This document shows positions 5,895 to 13,944 of a stretch of DNA of 31,151 nucleotides, in pieces; positions within the stretch are counted from its first letter, which is position 1; each line of letters begins with the position of its first letter. Under the pieces are notes generated by a model, which saw only the letters and a list, made by a program, of their open reading frames with translations, ran no database searches and was not told the DNA's origin. A program made the translations under genes and the position numbers. The stretch comes from Clostridiaceae bacterium (lineage in GTDB: Bacteria; Bacillota; Clostridia; Oscillospirales; Acutalibacteraceae): assembly GCA_016292575.1 (NCBI GenBank), contig JAEDIH010000006.1:1-31151 (forward strand), read 5' to 3'.

Positions 5895-7987
5895 GTGAAA
5901 AAACTCCCGTAGTCGGCATTGAGACCGAAACCCCGGAAAAGGAAAACACCGCGGCAGCTTCCGTATCTGCCGAAGAAACGAACGACATTCCCGGACAGAA
6001 AGCCGAAAACGCTTCTAAGGGCAAAAAGAAAAAGGAAAAAAAGAGCAGACTTAAAGATAAGCTCAAGGAAAAAGACGAAAAGGAGCTTACCGAAGAGGAA
6101 AAAAAGGAACTTGAGGAAAAAAAGAAAAAGAAGCCTAAGAACACTAAAAAAGCCGCAAAACGCCTGCTCGGCTATATTGCAACGCAGAAAAAGTGGTTGT
6201 TTGTTGTTGCTGCGCTTGTCATTATGACAACAATCGTCAGCGTGCTTTCAACCCTTGCAATGCAGCCGATTTACAAGATTCTTGAGGATATTATCAAGAC
6301 CCGGAACATTTCGGGTGCGGACGCGCTGTCCGGCATTGTCAAGTGGATACTTATCATGGGCGTTGCGTATCTTCTTTCGGCGGCATTCAGTTTCCTTTAT
6401 ACAAGAATTTTGCTTTCAACCTCGCTCAGGGTTGTTGCAAACCTCAGACGCGACCTTTTCAACCATCTTCAGCATCTTCCGGTCAGCTATTTTGACAAGC
6501 GCAAGACCGGCGAGATTATGAGCCATTTTACGAGTGATGTTTCAAAAATCAGCGACCTTGTCAGCAGCGATTTTCCAAGCATAATCTCCTCCTCAATTTC
6601 CGCTGTTATGACTATTACAATCATGATAATCATGAGCTGGAAGATTACGCTCACAATCACCTTTGCAATAGTGCTGATGATGCTCGTTGTCATGGTTATC
6701 ACCTCAAAGTGCGCTCCGCTTTTCAAAAAAGCTCAGCAGGCAACTGCCGAATGTAACGGCTATGTTGAGGAATATGTCAGAGGTATCAAGGCGGTCAAAA
6801 TCTTCTGCTATGAGGACAGAAGCAAAAAGCAGTTCTCCGTCCTTAACGAAACGCTTAGAAAAACCGGAGTCAAGTCGAATATCATCGGAGGACTTATGAG
6901 CCCTCTGCTTTCAATGATAATGAGAATCAACTATGCCATTGCTCTTTCGTTCGGCGTTTGGCTCGTTCTCAAGGGTCAGATGCAGCTGCCCTCGCTTATC
7001 ACATACCTGAGCTATGCGCAGAATTACGGCTCACCCGTTGCGTCCATTGCGGCAAGCTATAACGCTTTCATTGCCGCGCTTGCCGGTGCGGAAAGAATTT
7101 TTGAGGTTCTTGATACCGATGTTGAAACAGATGAGGGCAAGGTAACTCTTGTGAAAATCATCAAAAATCAGATGGGCGAAGAAGTAGAAAGCGAGGAGGG
7201 AACGCTTTCCTGGAAAGTTCCCAAGGAGGACGGCAGCGTTTCCTATGTTCCCGTCCGCTGCGATATCGACATTAAAGACGTTACCTTCTCCTACGTTGAG
7301 GGTACGCCGGTGCTCAAGCATGTTACGACCCACGCAGAAAGCGGCGAAAAGCTTGCCTTTGTTGGCTCAACCGGAGCAGGAAAAACAACCATAACCAATC
7401 TCATTAACCGATTCTATGACGTTCAGGACGGAGTTATTACCATTGACTCAATACCGATAAACAACATCAAAAAATCCTCTCTGCGCTCGTCAATGGCTTT
7501 CGTTTTGCAGGATTCAAAATTGTTCCCCGGAACTATCAGGGATAATATCCGTTACGGAAAGCTTGACGCCACCGATGAGGAAATTGTTGCCGCGGCAAAG
7601 CTTGCAAACGCTTCCTCATTCATTGAAAAGCTTCCGGACGGCTATGATACCGTGCTCAATGCCGACGGCGTAAACATCAGCATGGGACAGGCGCAGCTTT
7701 TGAACATTGCCCGCACCGCCATTGCCGGAAAGCCGCTTCTGGTTCTTGACGAAGCCACAAGCTCAATCGACACAAGAACCGAGAGGCTTATTGAAAAGGG
7801 CATGGATAAGCTCATGGCGGACAAGACCGTTCTTGTTATTGCACACCGCCTTTCAACCGTCCGCAACTCGGAAAACATCATTGTTCTTGAGGGCGGAGAG
7901 ATAATCGAAAGCGGAAACCATGACGAGCTTATTGCCCTCGGCAAAAAGTATTATCAGCTTTATACCGGCGCGTTTGAAATGACGTGA
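5891..7987 (+). CDS. ABC exporter half-transporter, subunit 2 (catalytic ATP site, charged N-terminal extension)
   Basis: A 698-residue partner of the preceding gene, started by the ATGA overlap. Residues 1-90 are a hydrophilic extension. Residues 43-90 are almost entirely Lys and Glu and are predicted to be a charged helix. The membrane domain spans about 100-395, followed by an ATPase domain with Walker A GSTGAGKTT (492-500), an atypical signature ISMGQ (596-600), Walker B LLVLD with the catalytic Glu621, and the switch His652. The motif defects complement those of subunit 1. The competent site would combine this Walker A/B with the signature of subunit 1. About 45 extra residues (410-455) precede the ATPase domain. 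Substrate and direction beyond the exporter fold are not determinable here. A strong terminator follows. Confidence 0.92.
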   Translation: MSEKTPVVGIETETPEKENTAAASVSAEETNDIPGQKAENASKGKKKKEKKSRLKDKLKEKDEKELTEEEKKELEEKKKKKPKNTKKAAKRLLGYIATQKKWLFVVAALVIMTTIVSVLSTLAMQPIYKILEDIIKTRNISGADALSGIVKWILIMGVAYLLSAAFSFLYTRILLSTSLRVVANLRRDLFNHLQHLPVSYFDKRKTGEIMSHFTSDVSKISDLVSSDFPSIISSSISAVMTITIMIIMSWKITLTITFAIVLMMLVVMVITSKCAPLFKKAQQATAECNGYVEEYVRGIKAVKIFCYEDRSKKQFSVLNETLRKTGVKSNIIGGLMSPLLSMIMRINYAIALSFGVWLVLKGQMQLPSLITYLSYAQNYGSPVASIAASYNAFIAALAGAERIFEVLDTDVETDEGKVTLVKIIKNQMGEEVESEEGTLSWKVPKEDGSVSYVPVRCDIDIKDVTFSYVEGTPVLKHVTTHAESGEKLAFVGSTGAGKTTITNLINRFYDVQDGVITIDSIPINNIKKSSLRSSMAFVLQDSKLFPGTIRDNIRYGKLDATDEEIVAAAKLANASSFIEKLPDGYDTVLNADGVNISMGQAQLLNIARTAIAGKPLLVLDEATSSIDTRTERLIEKGMDKLMADKTVLVIAHRLSTVRNSENIIVLEGGEIIESGNHDELIALGKKYYQLYTGAFEMT

Positions 7988-8004
7988 TTTGATGAAAAAT
8001 AACA

Positions 8005-8043
8005 CTGACCGCACATTTGCCTGCTTGGCGAATGTGCGGTCAG
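8005..8043. terminator. Strong bidirectional intrinsic terminator
   Basis: A 17-bp stem begins CTGACCGCACATTTGCC, has loop TGCTT, and closes perfectly apart from one G-U pair. CTTTGTCTTA follows on the plus strand and TGTTATTTTTC on the minus strand. It sits between the convergent ABC exporter genes and the acyltransferase gene and can serve both. Confidence 0.9.
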
Positions 8044-8098
8044 CTTTGTCTTAGCGTGAATTTTGAAAGTAAAAGTATTATACCAAAGTTTTTGTTTA

Positions 8099-9346
8099 TT
8101 ACGCTTTTGCTTTAGAGAGCGTTTCCTTTTCCTTTGAGCAAAGATATACAAACGGAGTAAATTTTGAGGTGAACAGCCAGAAAACTACTGTAATGGCAAT
8201 GAAGACCAAAATGCTTAGAGCTGTATATAGGAATGTACTCTTCAGAATTCCGCCGTTCCAGTGGTTGATAAAGTAGTTATACGGTACAAGGAACGACAAA
8301 AGCAGAGCAATAAGCTGTCCGGCTTTTTGCAGTTTGTTCGGTGCTTCAGTGAATTGTCCGAGGGCAAAGGGGAAAAGTCTTTTTCCAAGGAGCGTTGCGG
8401 GGACAAGAACAAGCGCGCAGATAACCGTTGCGGCAATGATGAAAACCGCGTTTTTGGTATACTGCGGAAAAATTGACTCAAAGACAAGAAGGAGCGGCTT
8501 GTGAATACCCATATAAAACAGCGTGTTCTGACCGATGAAGGTGACGAGCTTCATTGACGGAAGCTTCATCACGCACAGCGCAATGGACGTTCCGGTGAAC
8601 GTGGCGGCAAGTGCGGCAATAATGAACTCTTCTCCGTAATAGTTTCCGTGGAGACTGAATCTGCCGTTATATTTCCAACAGACGAAGCCGAGCGCAAAGA
8701 GCACAAGGATTGAAGCGATGTATAAGAAAGCGTTGAGGTTTTCAAGCTTCTCACGGTATGCCTTGTAAAGGTCCATCAGAAGATTTCCTGCAACGATGAA
8801 GAAAACAGCCACCGGAACGCAGTTGATGTGCCAGACCATGTCAACCCTTGTAAAAAACAATCCGGCAGGAAGAAGCAAAACGCTGCAAAGTGTAACCCAT
8901 GTTTTATTCGCCTTGCAAAGCTTTACAATCGCCCAGATAACAATTTCGGCAATGAAAAGGACAAGCACATAATAAAGCGGATTTGACGGAGCGCCGACGA
9001 GGTTGTTGTTTCCCGTAATGATTCCGAGAAGATAAGCAGGAACGGGAACCTCGCCCTTGTGTTTCACCATCACTGCCACTTGTCTGAGGCAAAAGGACAG
9101 CATCTGCATCCAGGCATACGGAATGAGCATCCGCTTTGCATGGGTGAGAAAATAATCCTTGAACGATGTCTGGCTGATTTTTTCATAGTTCATTGTTAGC
9201 CCCGTTGAAAAAAAGAACAACGGCATGTGGAAGGAATATATCCAAGATTTGAATGTGCCTGGGATTGAGAGGTGACCGATTATTACAAAAATAAAGGCAA
9301 CGCATTTTAGCTGGTCAATCCAGATGATTCTTTTCTTCTCGCTCAT
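8099..9346 (-). CDS. Acyltransferase-3 family membrane protein
   Basis: A 415-residue polytopic integral membrane protein of the acyltransferase-3 (OafA/NodX-like) family, whose members move acetyl or other acyl groups onto cell-surface glycans. The N-terminal family hallmark is visible as WIDQLKCVAFIFVIIGH, with the conserved His after helix 1, followed by SFHMPLFFFSTG; about ten hydrophobic helices follow. The start is ATG 9346, with AGGGGA about eight bases upstream. It lies 18 bases after the glycosyltransferase stop, so the pair probably acts on the same envelope polysaccharide (inference). The acyl donor and acceptor cannot be told. Confidence 0.88.
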   Translation of the reverse strand: MSEKKRIIWIDQLKCVAFIFVIIGHLSIPGTFKSWIYSFHMPLFFFSTGLTMNYEKISQTSFKDYFLTHAKRMLIPYAWMQMLSFCLRQVAVMVKHKGEVPVPAYLLGIITGNNNLVGAPSNPLYYVLVLFIAEIVIWAIVKLCKANKTWVTLCSVLLLPAGLFFTRVDMVWHINCVPVAVFFIVAGNLLMDLYKAYREKLENLNAFLYIASILVLFALGFVCWKYNGRFSLHGNYYGEEFIIAALAATFTGTSIALCVMKLPSMKLVTFIGQNTLFYMGIHKPLLLVFESIFPQYTKNAVFIIAATVICALVLVPATLLGKRLFPFALGQFTEAPNKLQKAGQLIALLLSFLVPYNYFINHWNGGILKSTFLYTALSILVFIAITVVFWLFTSKFTPFVYLCSKEKETLSKAKA

Positions 9347-9364
9347 AGTTGATTTCCCCTTTTT

Positions 9365-10435
9365 TTAAATGTACCGGTTGTCAAACTTATATTTTTTCTT
9401 AATGTTAAGAACACGAACAACTTTGAATTTTTTCAGAACCTTTCTTATCTTTGCTTTGAAGCAAAATACGGCACTTTTAAAAAGAAAAACGCCTCTTTGG
9501 GTTTTATAAAGATTGAGAAGCGCTTTGGCAGGCTTTGAAATCCGATCTGAAAAAAGCTCAAGATTTTGAGCGACATCGCGATTTTCACTCAGAACGGCTT
9601 CAACTTTTTTATAGGAAAGGTCATGTCCGACCTGAAACTGAGCCATTTCAACAGTGTACAGTGCGCCGAGCGTTCTGCCCCAAAAAAGTTCGTCCCTATT
9701 TTCGTTCTTGAACCGGAGCATAAGCTCGTCGCTTTTAATATAAGCTTTTATCATCGGCAAAAAGAATGCAATTCCGAAAGGAGCTTTTGACATTGCCGAA
9801 AAAGGATTAGAACGGTAAAGATACATAACCCTTTCTTTTTGAACAACAGTTTCGGCGGTGTAAAGGCATTGCATAATGAAAATCTTGTCTTCGGCATATT
9901 TTATATCTTCAAAAAAGCGTATTCCCGTTCTTCTTAATAAGTCCGAAGAAAAAAGGGCAGCTGCAAAGTGAGCGTCATCGTGTATTCTGACGGAGGAAGC
10001 TCCGCCGGTAAAGGTACCCTCCTTTATCTTGATCGGCGCACTGCAAAAGCGCAGATCATTTGTGCAGCGGACGTTTGTAAAGCATAAAAGCTCGTGCTTT
10101 TCCTCGAGGAGTGCCGAAATCTCCTCGTTAAAAAATTCGTTTGCGTAAAGATCATCGGAATCGAGAAAGCCGATGTAATCGCTGTCCGTTTTTGAAAGCA
10201 CATAGTCGATGCCAATATTTCTGGCTTTTGAAACTCCGCCGTTTTCGGTGTGAATAACGGTTACACGTTCATTCTTCATTGAAATTTCATCGCAGATTTT
10301 TGGTGAAAGATCGGTTGAACCGTCATCAATTATAACAATATTAATATTTTTGAATGGCTGCGACAATACCGAAGCGACCGCCTGTTCAACATACTTTTCA
10401 CAGTTATAAACAGGTATTATTACACTTATCTGCAT
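9365..10435 (-). CDS. Family 2 glycosyltransferase (GT-A fold)
   Basis: A 356-residue enzyme that transfers a sugar from a nucleotide-sugar to a surface polysaccharide or glycolipid acceptor. The N-terminal GT-A domain shows SVIIPVYNCEKYV, the nucleotide-binding DDGSTD (38-42) and the metal-binding LDSDD (91-95). The C-terminal third is basic and helical, with no obvious membrane segment. I place the start at ATG 10435, eight bases after AAGGAG. The longer GTG start at 10444 sits inside that ribosome binding site. The site overlaps the hslO stop codon, so translation is coupled to hslO. Donor and acceptor are unknown. Confidence 0.9.
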   Translation of the reverse strand: MQISVIIPVYNCEKYVEQAVASVLSQPFKNINIVIIDDGSTDLSPKICDEISMKNERVTVIHTENGGVSKARNIGIDYVLSKTDSDYIGFLDSDDLYANEFFNEEISALLEEKHELLCFTNVRCTNDLRFCSAPIKIKEGTFTGGASSVRIHDDAHFAAALFSSDLLRRTGIRFFEDIKYAEDKIFIMQCLYTAETVVQKERVMYLYRSNPFSAMSKAPFGIAFFLPMIKAYIKSDELMLRFKNENRDELFWGRTLGALYTVEMAQFQVGHDLSYKKVEAVLSENRDVAQNLELFSDRISKPAKALLNLYKTQRGVFLFKSAVFCFKAKIRKVLKKFKVVRVLNIKKKYKFDNRYI

Positions 10436-10447
10436 CTTGAACACTCC

Positions 10448-11326
10448 TTAAGTTTCTGCTTTTTTCAGAAGCACCCTGATGTCATCTGACGTGAAAACAT
10501 ATTTTTTATCGCAGAAGCGGCAGCAGACCTCGGTTTTTTCGTCCTGAGCCATACTTAGAAGCTCGTCCCTTCCCGTGCTGATGAGTGCGGCTTCAACGCG
10601 CTGCTTTGAGCAGTTGCATTTGTAAACAGGGGAGGCACAGTCAAGCACCTCAAGCTCAAACTCCGAAAGCGCATGGCGGCAGATTTCCTCCGGTGTCATA
10701 CCCTTTCCAATGAGGGTCGTTATCGGCTCAAGGTTTTGAATTGAGCGTTCAACCTTTTCAATCGTGTCGTCCATCGCTGTCGGAAGCAGCTGAATTATTA
10801 AGCCGCCGGCAGCCTTTATTGAAAGATCGGGGTTGACAAGCACGCCGAGCGCGCACACAGTAGGCGTCTGCTCGCTTATTGCAAAGTAGGAGGTTAGATC
10901 CTCGGCAATTTCGCCTGTAACAATAGGGGTCTGACCGATATACGGCTCTTTCAGTCCGAGATCCTTTATTACGGTGACATAGCCGTCCTTGCCCACTGCG
11001 CCGGCTACGTCAAGCTTGCCTTTCTTGTTGAGCGGAATTTCAACCACAGCCGTTTGAACGCAGCCGCGGACGTTGCCCTTTGAATCCGAAACGGCCATTA
11101 CTGTTCCGGCAGGTCCTTTTCCGTTGATTTTCAGTGTCAGCGAATCGTCCTTACCCTTGAGCGCACTGCCCATCAGTGAAGCCGCGGTCAGCAGTCTGCC
11201 CAGAGCGGCGGAGGTGACGGCGGAGGTTTTGTGGATTCTTTCCGCCTCGCTCACAATATCTGTTGAGTTGACCGCCATGGCGGTAAGGGTTCCGTCAGTT
11301 GAAATGCATCTTACAAGCTTTCCCAT
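10448..11326 (-). CDS. hslO: Redox-regulated chaperone Hsp33
   Basis: A holdase chaperone of the cytoplasm, activated by oxidative unfolding. The 292-residue sequence has the N-terminal substrate-binding domain and the C-terminal zinc switch: C237-x-C239 (KCNCSK) and C269-x-x-C272 (CRFC), with an additional Cys268. Length and spacing match the family. The start ATG 11326 has only a poor upstream ribosome binding site, with no convincing AGGAG. It is flanked by a methyltransferase gene 55 bases upstream and the glycosyltransferase gene directly downstream. Confidence 0.96.
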   Translation of the reverse strand: MGKLVRCISTDGTLTAMAVNSTDIVSEAERIHKTSAVTSAALGRLLTAASLMGSALKGKDDSLTLKINGKGPAGTVMAVSDSKGNVRGCVQTAVVEIPLNKKGKLDVAGAVGKDGYVTVIKDLGLKEPYIGQTPIVTGEIAEDLTSYFAISEQTPTVCALGVLVNPDLSIKAAGGLIIQLLPTAMDDTIEKVERSIQNLEPITTLIGKGMTPEEICRHALSEFELEVLDCASPVYKCNCSKQRVEAALISTGRDELLSMAQDEKTEVCCRFCDKKYVFTSDDIRVLLKKAET

Positions 11327-11381
11327 TGCTCATACCGTTTGCGGCAAAAGCCGCTGCCTTTCCATAAAATTTGTAATGCTG

Positions 11382-12149
11382 TCAGACGAACTGCGTTCCG
11401 TGCTTTTTGCAGACGAAAACGGCGCGTTCGCTGTCCTCTCTGACAGGCTCCTTTGTCATATCGTCATAGATTCCGACAACTTCAAAACGATAATTTTCAA
11501 GTGTTTTTTTAAGGAAGTCAAGCTCATATCCGCGCTCAAAAAACTCCTCGCTGTATCTTATGTAGACGTCCTCTTCCTCCTCGTCACCCTCAAAGATGTC
11601 AAGGTTTATCTGCGTTGTTTCGTTGTCCTCAAGCAGAGTGTTCTGCCACACGCAGAAAACGTTTTCCGTATCAAAAACAAAAGCGTTGTTTTCAAGCACC
11701 CTGCGATGTTTGTATAATGTGTTCACGTCAAAAATGAATAAGCCGTTGTCGTTCATGAAAAGGGCAACACGGCGGAAGATTTCACGAATCTTTTCCTTTT
11801 CAGTCACATGGTTAAGACTGTCAAGGGTACACACGGCGGCGTCAACGGTGCCGAACATATCAAGCTCCTCCATCTTCTGACAGAGGAAGAGCGCGTCAAA
11901 GCTTTCCTCAAGCTTTTTTTCCTGCGCCCTTGAAAGCATCTCTTCGGACGCATCAATACCCACAACATCAAATCCCTTTTGCGCAAACATTTTTGAAAGT
12001 GTACCCGTGCCGCACGCCATATCAAGCAAAATCCCCTCGCCGATACCGTTTTCGGCAAGGAGACCGATGATATAACCGAAGCGGCTTTCGTAATCGGCGT
12101 TCTTCATCAGAAGATCATAGAAGAACGCAAAATCTCTGTAGCCTGCCAT
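11382..12149 (-). CDS. Class I SAM-dependent methyltransferase
   Basis: A 255-residue soluble Rossmann-fold methyltransferase. Motif I is LLDMACGTGT (41-50), motif II is VVGIDASEEML (62-72), and a motif IV-like stretch is DAAVCTLDSLNHV. The family is broad (Methyltransf_25 type) and the substrate cannot be inferred from sequence. The start ATG 12149 has GAGG eight bases upstream and lies only ten bases after the stop of the TrpR-like gene, so the two are co-transcribed. Confidence 0.88.
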   Translation of the reverse strand: MAGYRDFAFFYDLLMKNADYESRFGYIIGLLAENGIGEGILLDMACGTGTLSKMFAQKGFDVVGIDASEEMLSRAQEKKLEESFDALFLCQKMEELDMFGTVDAAVCTLDSLNHVTEKEKIREIFRRVALFMNDNGLFIFDVNTLYKHRRVLENNAFVFDTENVFCVWQNTLLEDNETTQINLDIFEGDEEEEDVYIRYSEEFFERGYELDFLKKTLENYRFEVVGIYDDMTKEPVREDSERAVFVCKKHGTQFV

Positions 12150-12159
12150 AGAAAGAGCC

Positions 12160-12438
12160 TCAATTTTTGTTCAGTTTGTCAAAAAGGGGCTGATAGCCAT
12201 CCTTTGTGCGGTTAACGCGGCTGATTGTTGCCGTGCTTGCGCCTGTTTCGGCAACAATGTCGCTGTAGACCTTTTTTTGATCGAGCATATGTGCAACAAC
12301 TGCGCGCTGGGAGAGCGAGGCAAGCTCGGTCTTGGTGCAAAGGGCGTCAAAAAGGCCGGCGCATTCCTCCTTGGTTTCAACAAGCATGATCAGATCAAAC
12401 AAAAAGTCAATGTTTTCTTCCGTTGTTCTGTTAGCCAT
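12160..12438 (-). CDS. YerC/YecD family TrpR-related helix-turn-helix protein
   Basis: A 92-residue protein with a TrpR-like DNA-binding fold. The segment TELASLSQRAVVAHML followed by YSDIVAETGASTATISRVNR is the helix-turn-helix of this family. The start is ATG 12438 (MANRTTEENIDF) behind AAAGGAT. Longer in-frame starts to 12501 lie in the promoter region. Family members are thought to be transcription regulators of uncertain target. Here it is the first gene of the minus-strand cluster, so it might autoregulate (inference). Confidence 0.9.
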   Translation of the reverse strand: MANRTTEENIDFLFDLIMLVETKEECAGLFDALCTKTELASLSQRAVVAHMLDQKKVYSDIVAETGASTATISRVNRTKDGYQPLFDKLNKN

Positions 12439-12502
12439 CTTATAAATCCTTTCTTTCATTAAAGGGCGGCAAAGTTCGGCAGTGCCGCCTGCAATTACCA
12501 AT

Positions 12503-12531
12503 ATTTTAGCACATTAAACTGAAAAAGTAAA
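12503..12531 (-). promoter_or_regulatory. Promoter of the TrpR-like/methyltransferase/hslO cluster
   Basis: On the minus strand, TTTACT (12526-12531) and TAAAAT (12503-12508) are separated by 17 bases, and a TG one base ahead of the -10 gives an extended -10. It lies about 65 bases ahead of the start at 12438. Confidence 0.6.
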
Positions 12532-12593
12532 TAGTAATTTGAACAAATGAAGCGCACAAAATTCGTCCATGATGACGAAATTTTCCCAAAAAT

Positions 12594-12623
12594 TTGCAAT
12601 AGTATGCTAATATATGGTATAAT
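12594..12623 (+). promoter_or_regulatory. Promoter of the alpha/beta hydrolase gene
   Basis: TATAAT at 12618-12623 is a perfect -10, with TTGCAA at 12594-12599 and an 18-base spacer. The leader contains a 7-bp hairpin (TTTCCTC at 12636-12642 with GAGGAAA at 12650-12656). The hairpin may stabilise the message; no function is shown. Confidence 0.55.
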
Positions 12624-12704
12624 CATCAACAGTTTTTTCCTCCCCCCGTGAGGAAAGCGGGCGAAGCATGAATTTTTTGTCCGTATTTGAAAGGATTGAG
12701 GCAA

Positions 12705-13703
12705 ATGTTAAATTATCTTGTTCTGACCTATGCGCAAAAGGCGACAATAACCGCCGTTGCGGTTGTTATTGCCGTTCTTGCCGTTTTGTATCTTGCGCTC
12801 GGGTTTCTTTTTTTCAAAATTGCGCTCGGCTCAAAGCGCCGCAAGGACGAAACCGTTCCTTGCAAGGACAGTCTTTTTGAGCGCAACGCGGACAACAAAA
12901 CTCTGCGCGACGGCTATAAATGGTATGACGAAAACTACAAGCAGAGTGTTTCCATCAAGAGCCGCGAGGGCAAAACGCTCCACGCAATGGAGTTTCGCAA
13001 TCCGTCAAACAGCAATGTCTGGGCAATATGTATCCACGGCTGGACGAATGTTAAGCGCGAGATGTCGGCTTACGCCATGGAGTATTACCGCCGCGGCTTC
13101 AATGTTCTCATTCCCGACCTGCGCGGTCATGACAGCAGCGAGAGCAGGTATGTTTCAATGGGCTGGCTTGACAGACTTGATATTGTTGACTGGATAAACA
13201 GCCTTGTTCAGGAAAACCCGAAAGTAAAGATAATTATCCACGGTGTTTCAATGGGCGGTGCAACAACAATGATGACAACGGGCGAAGAGCTTCCATCGAA
13301 TGTTGCCCTTGCCGTTGAGGACTGCGGCTACTGCGGAGTGAAAGAAATCTTTGTTGATCAGTGCATTCGCAAATACCATCTTCCGCCGAAAATCGTTATC
13401 CCCGCCGCAAGCTTTGTGAACAAGCTTATGAACGGCTTCTTCTTCGGCGAGGCCTCGTCGGTTGAGCAGCTCAAAAAGTCCAAAACGCCGACCTTGTTCA
13501 TTCACGGCGACAAGGACGATTTTGTTCTCATTGAAAATCTTCAGGTTGTTTTTGACGCCTGCGCCGCTCCAAAGGAAAAGCACATTGTTAAAGGTGCGGA
13601 ACACGCCGTTTCCGTGCTCTGGTTCCCGGAGGAATACTGGAAAACGGTTGACGCTTTCCTTGATAAATATCTCTATAAAGAAGCGCCTGTTGCGCAGAAA
13701 TAA
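12705..13703 (+). CDS. Membrane-anchored alpha/beta hydrolase
   Basis: A 332-residue serine hydrolase of the alpha/beta fold, similar in layout to the YqkD/BAAT-like group. One hydrophobic N-terminal helix (about 13-40) anchors it, with a basic flank KRRK suggesting the catalytic domain may be cytoplasmic. Catalytic features are the oxyanion-side ICIHGWTN (108-115), nucleophile Ser182 in HGVSMGG, an acid in FIHGDKDDFV and the His in GAEHAVS. I chose ATG 12705, which has AAAGGA nine bases upstream, over the TTG at 12687. Substrate is unknown; esterase or lysophospholipase-like activity is the usual guess. The stop codon abuts a MITE-like insertion. Confidence 0.88.
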   Translation: MLNYLVLTYAQKATITAVAVVIAVLAVLYLALGFLFFKIALGSKRRKDETVPCKDSLFERNADNKTLRDGYKWYDENYKQSVSIKSREGKTLHAMEFRNPSNSNVWAICIHGWTNVKREMSAYAMEYYRRGFNVLIPDLRGHDSSESRYVSMGWLDRLDIVDWINSLVQENPKVKIIIHGVSMGGATTMMTTGEELPSNVALAVEDCGYCGVKEIFVDQCIRKYHLPPKIVIPAASFVNKLMNGFFFGEASSVEQLKKSKTPTLFIHGDKDDFVLIENLQVVFDACAAPKEKHIVKGAEHAVSVLWFPEEYWKTVDAFLDKYLYKEAPVAQK

Positions 13704-13875
13704 GGAACCTCTGAATAAATCACAGCATACGCTTTGATGCACATCTTACTTGCATATTTCCCGCCATATTGCACAAAAGTCGCTTGAAATCCGACAGGAT
13801 TCCTGCGCGCCTTTTGCACAATCTGACGAAAAATCTGACGGCGTAATCTGTACATCAGATTTAATCAGAGCTTCC
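13704..13875. repeat. MITE-like element with terminal inverted repeats
   Basis: A 172-bp noncoding segment bounded by imperfect 17-bp terminal inverted repeats. The left end GGAACCTCTGAATAAAT (13704-13720) matches the reverse complement of the right end (13859-13875) at 15 of 17 positions. ATAA directly flanks both ends (13700-13703 and 13876-13879), as expected for a 4-bp target duplication. The interior holds small hairpins, for example AATCC/GGATT and AATCTG/CAGATT, and no ORF. The ends resemble those of IS5-type elements (GGAA...GAATAA), so a nonautonomous relic mobilised by such a transposase is plausible. Only one copy lies in this window, so repetitive nature is inferred. Confidence 0.55.
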
Positions 13876-13891
13876 ATAAAATTATATTATA

Positions 13892-13937
13892 AACGGGTCT
13901 GTCGCGTTCTTCAATGAATGCAGCAGACCCGTTTTTT
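13892..13937. terminator. Intrinsic terminator between convergent units
   Basis: AACGGGTCTG (13892-13901) pairs perfectly with CAGACCCGTT (13924-13933), and the T-run continues to 13937 on the plus strand. On the minus strand TTTATAATATAATTTT follows, so it can also end the sugar importer operon eight bases away. It sits just beyond the MITE-like element. Confidence 0.75.
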
Positions 13938-13944
13938 GCACAGC

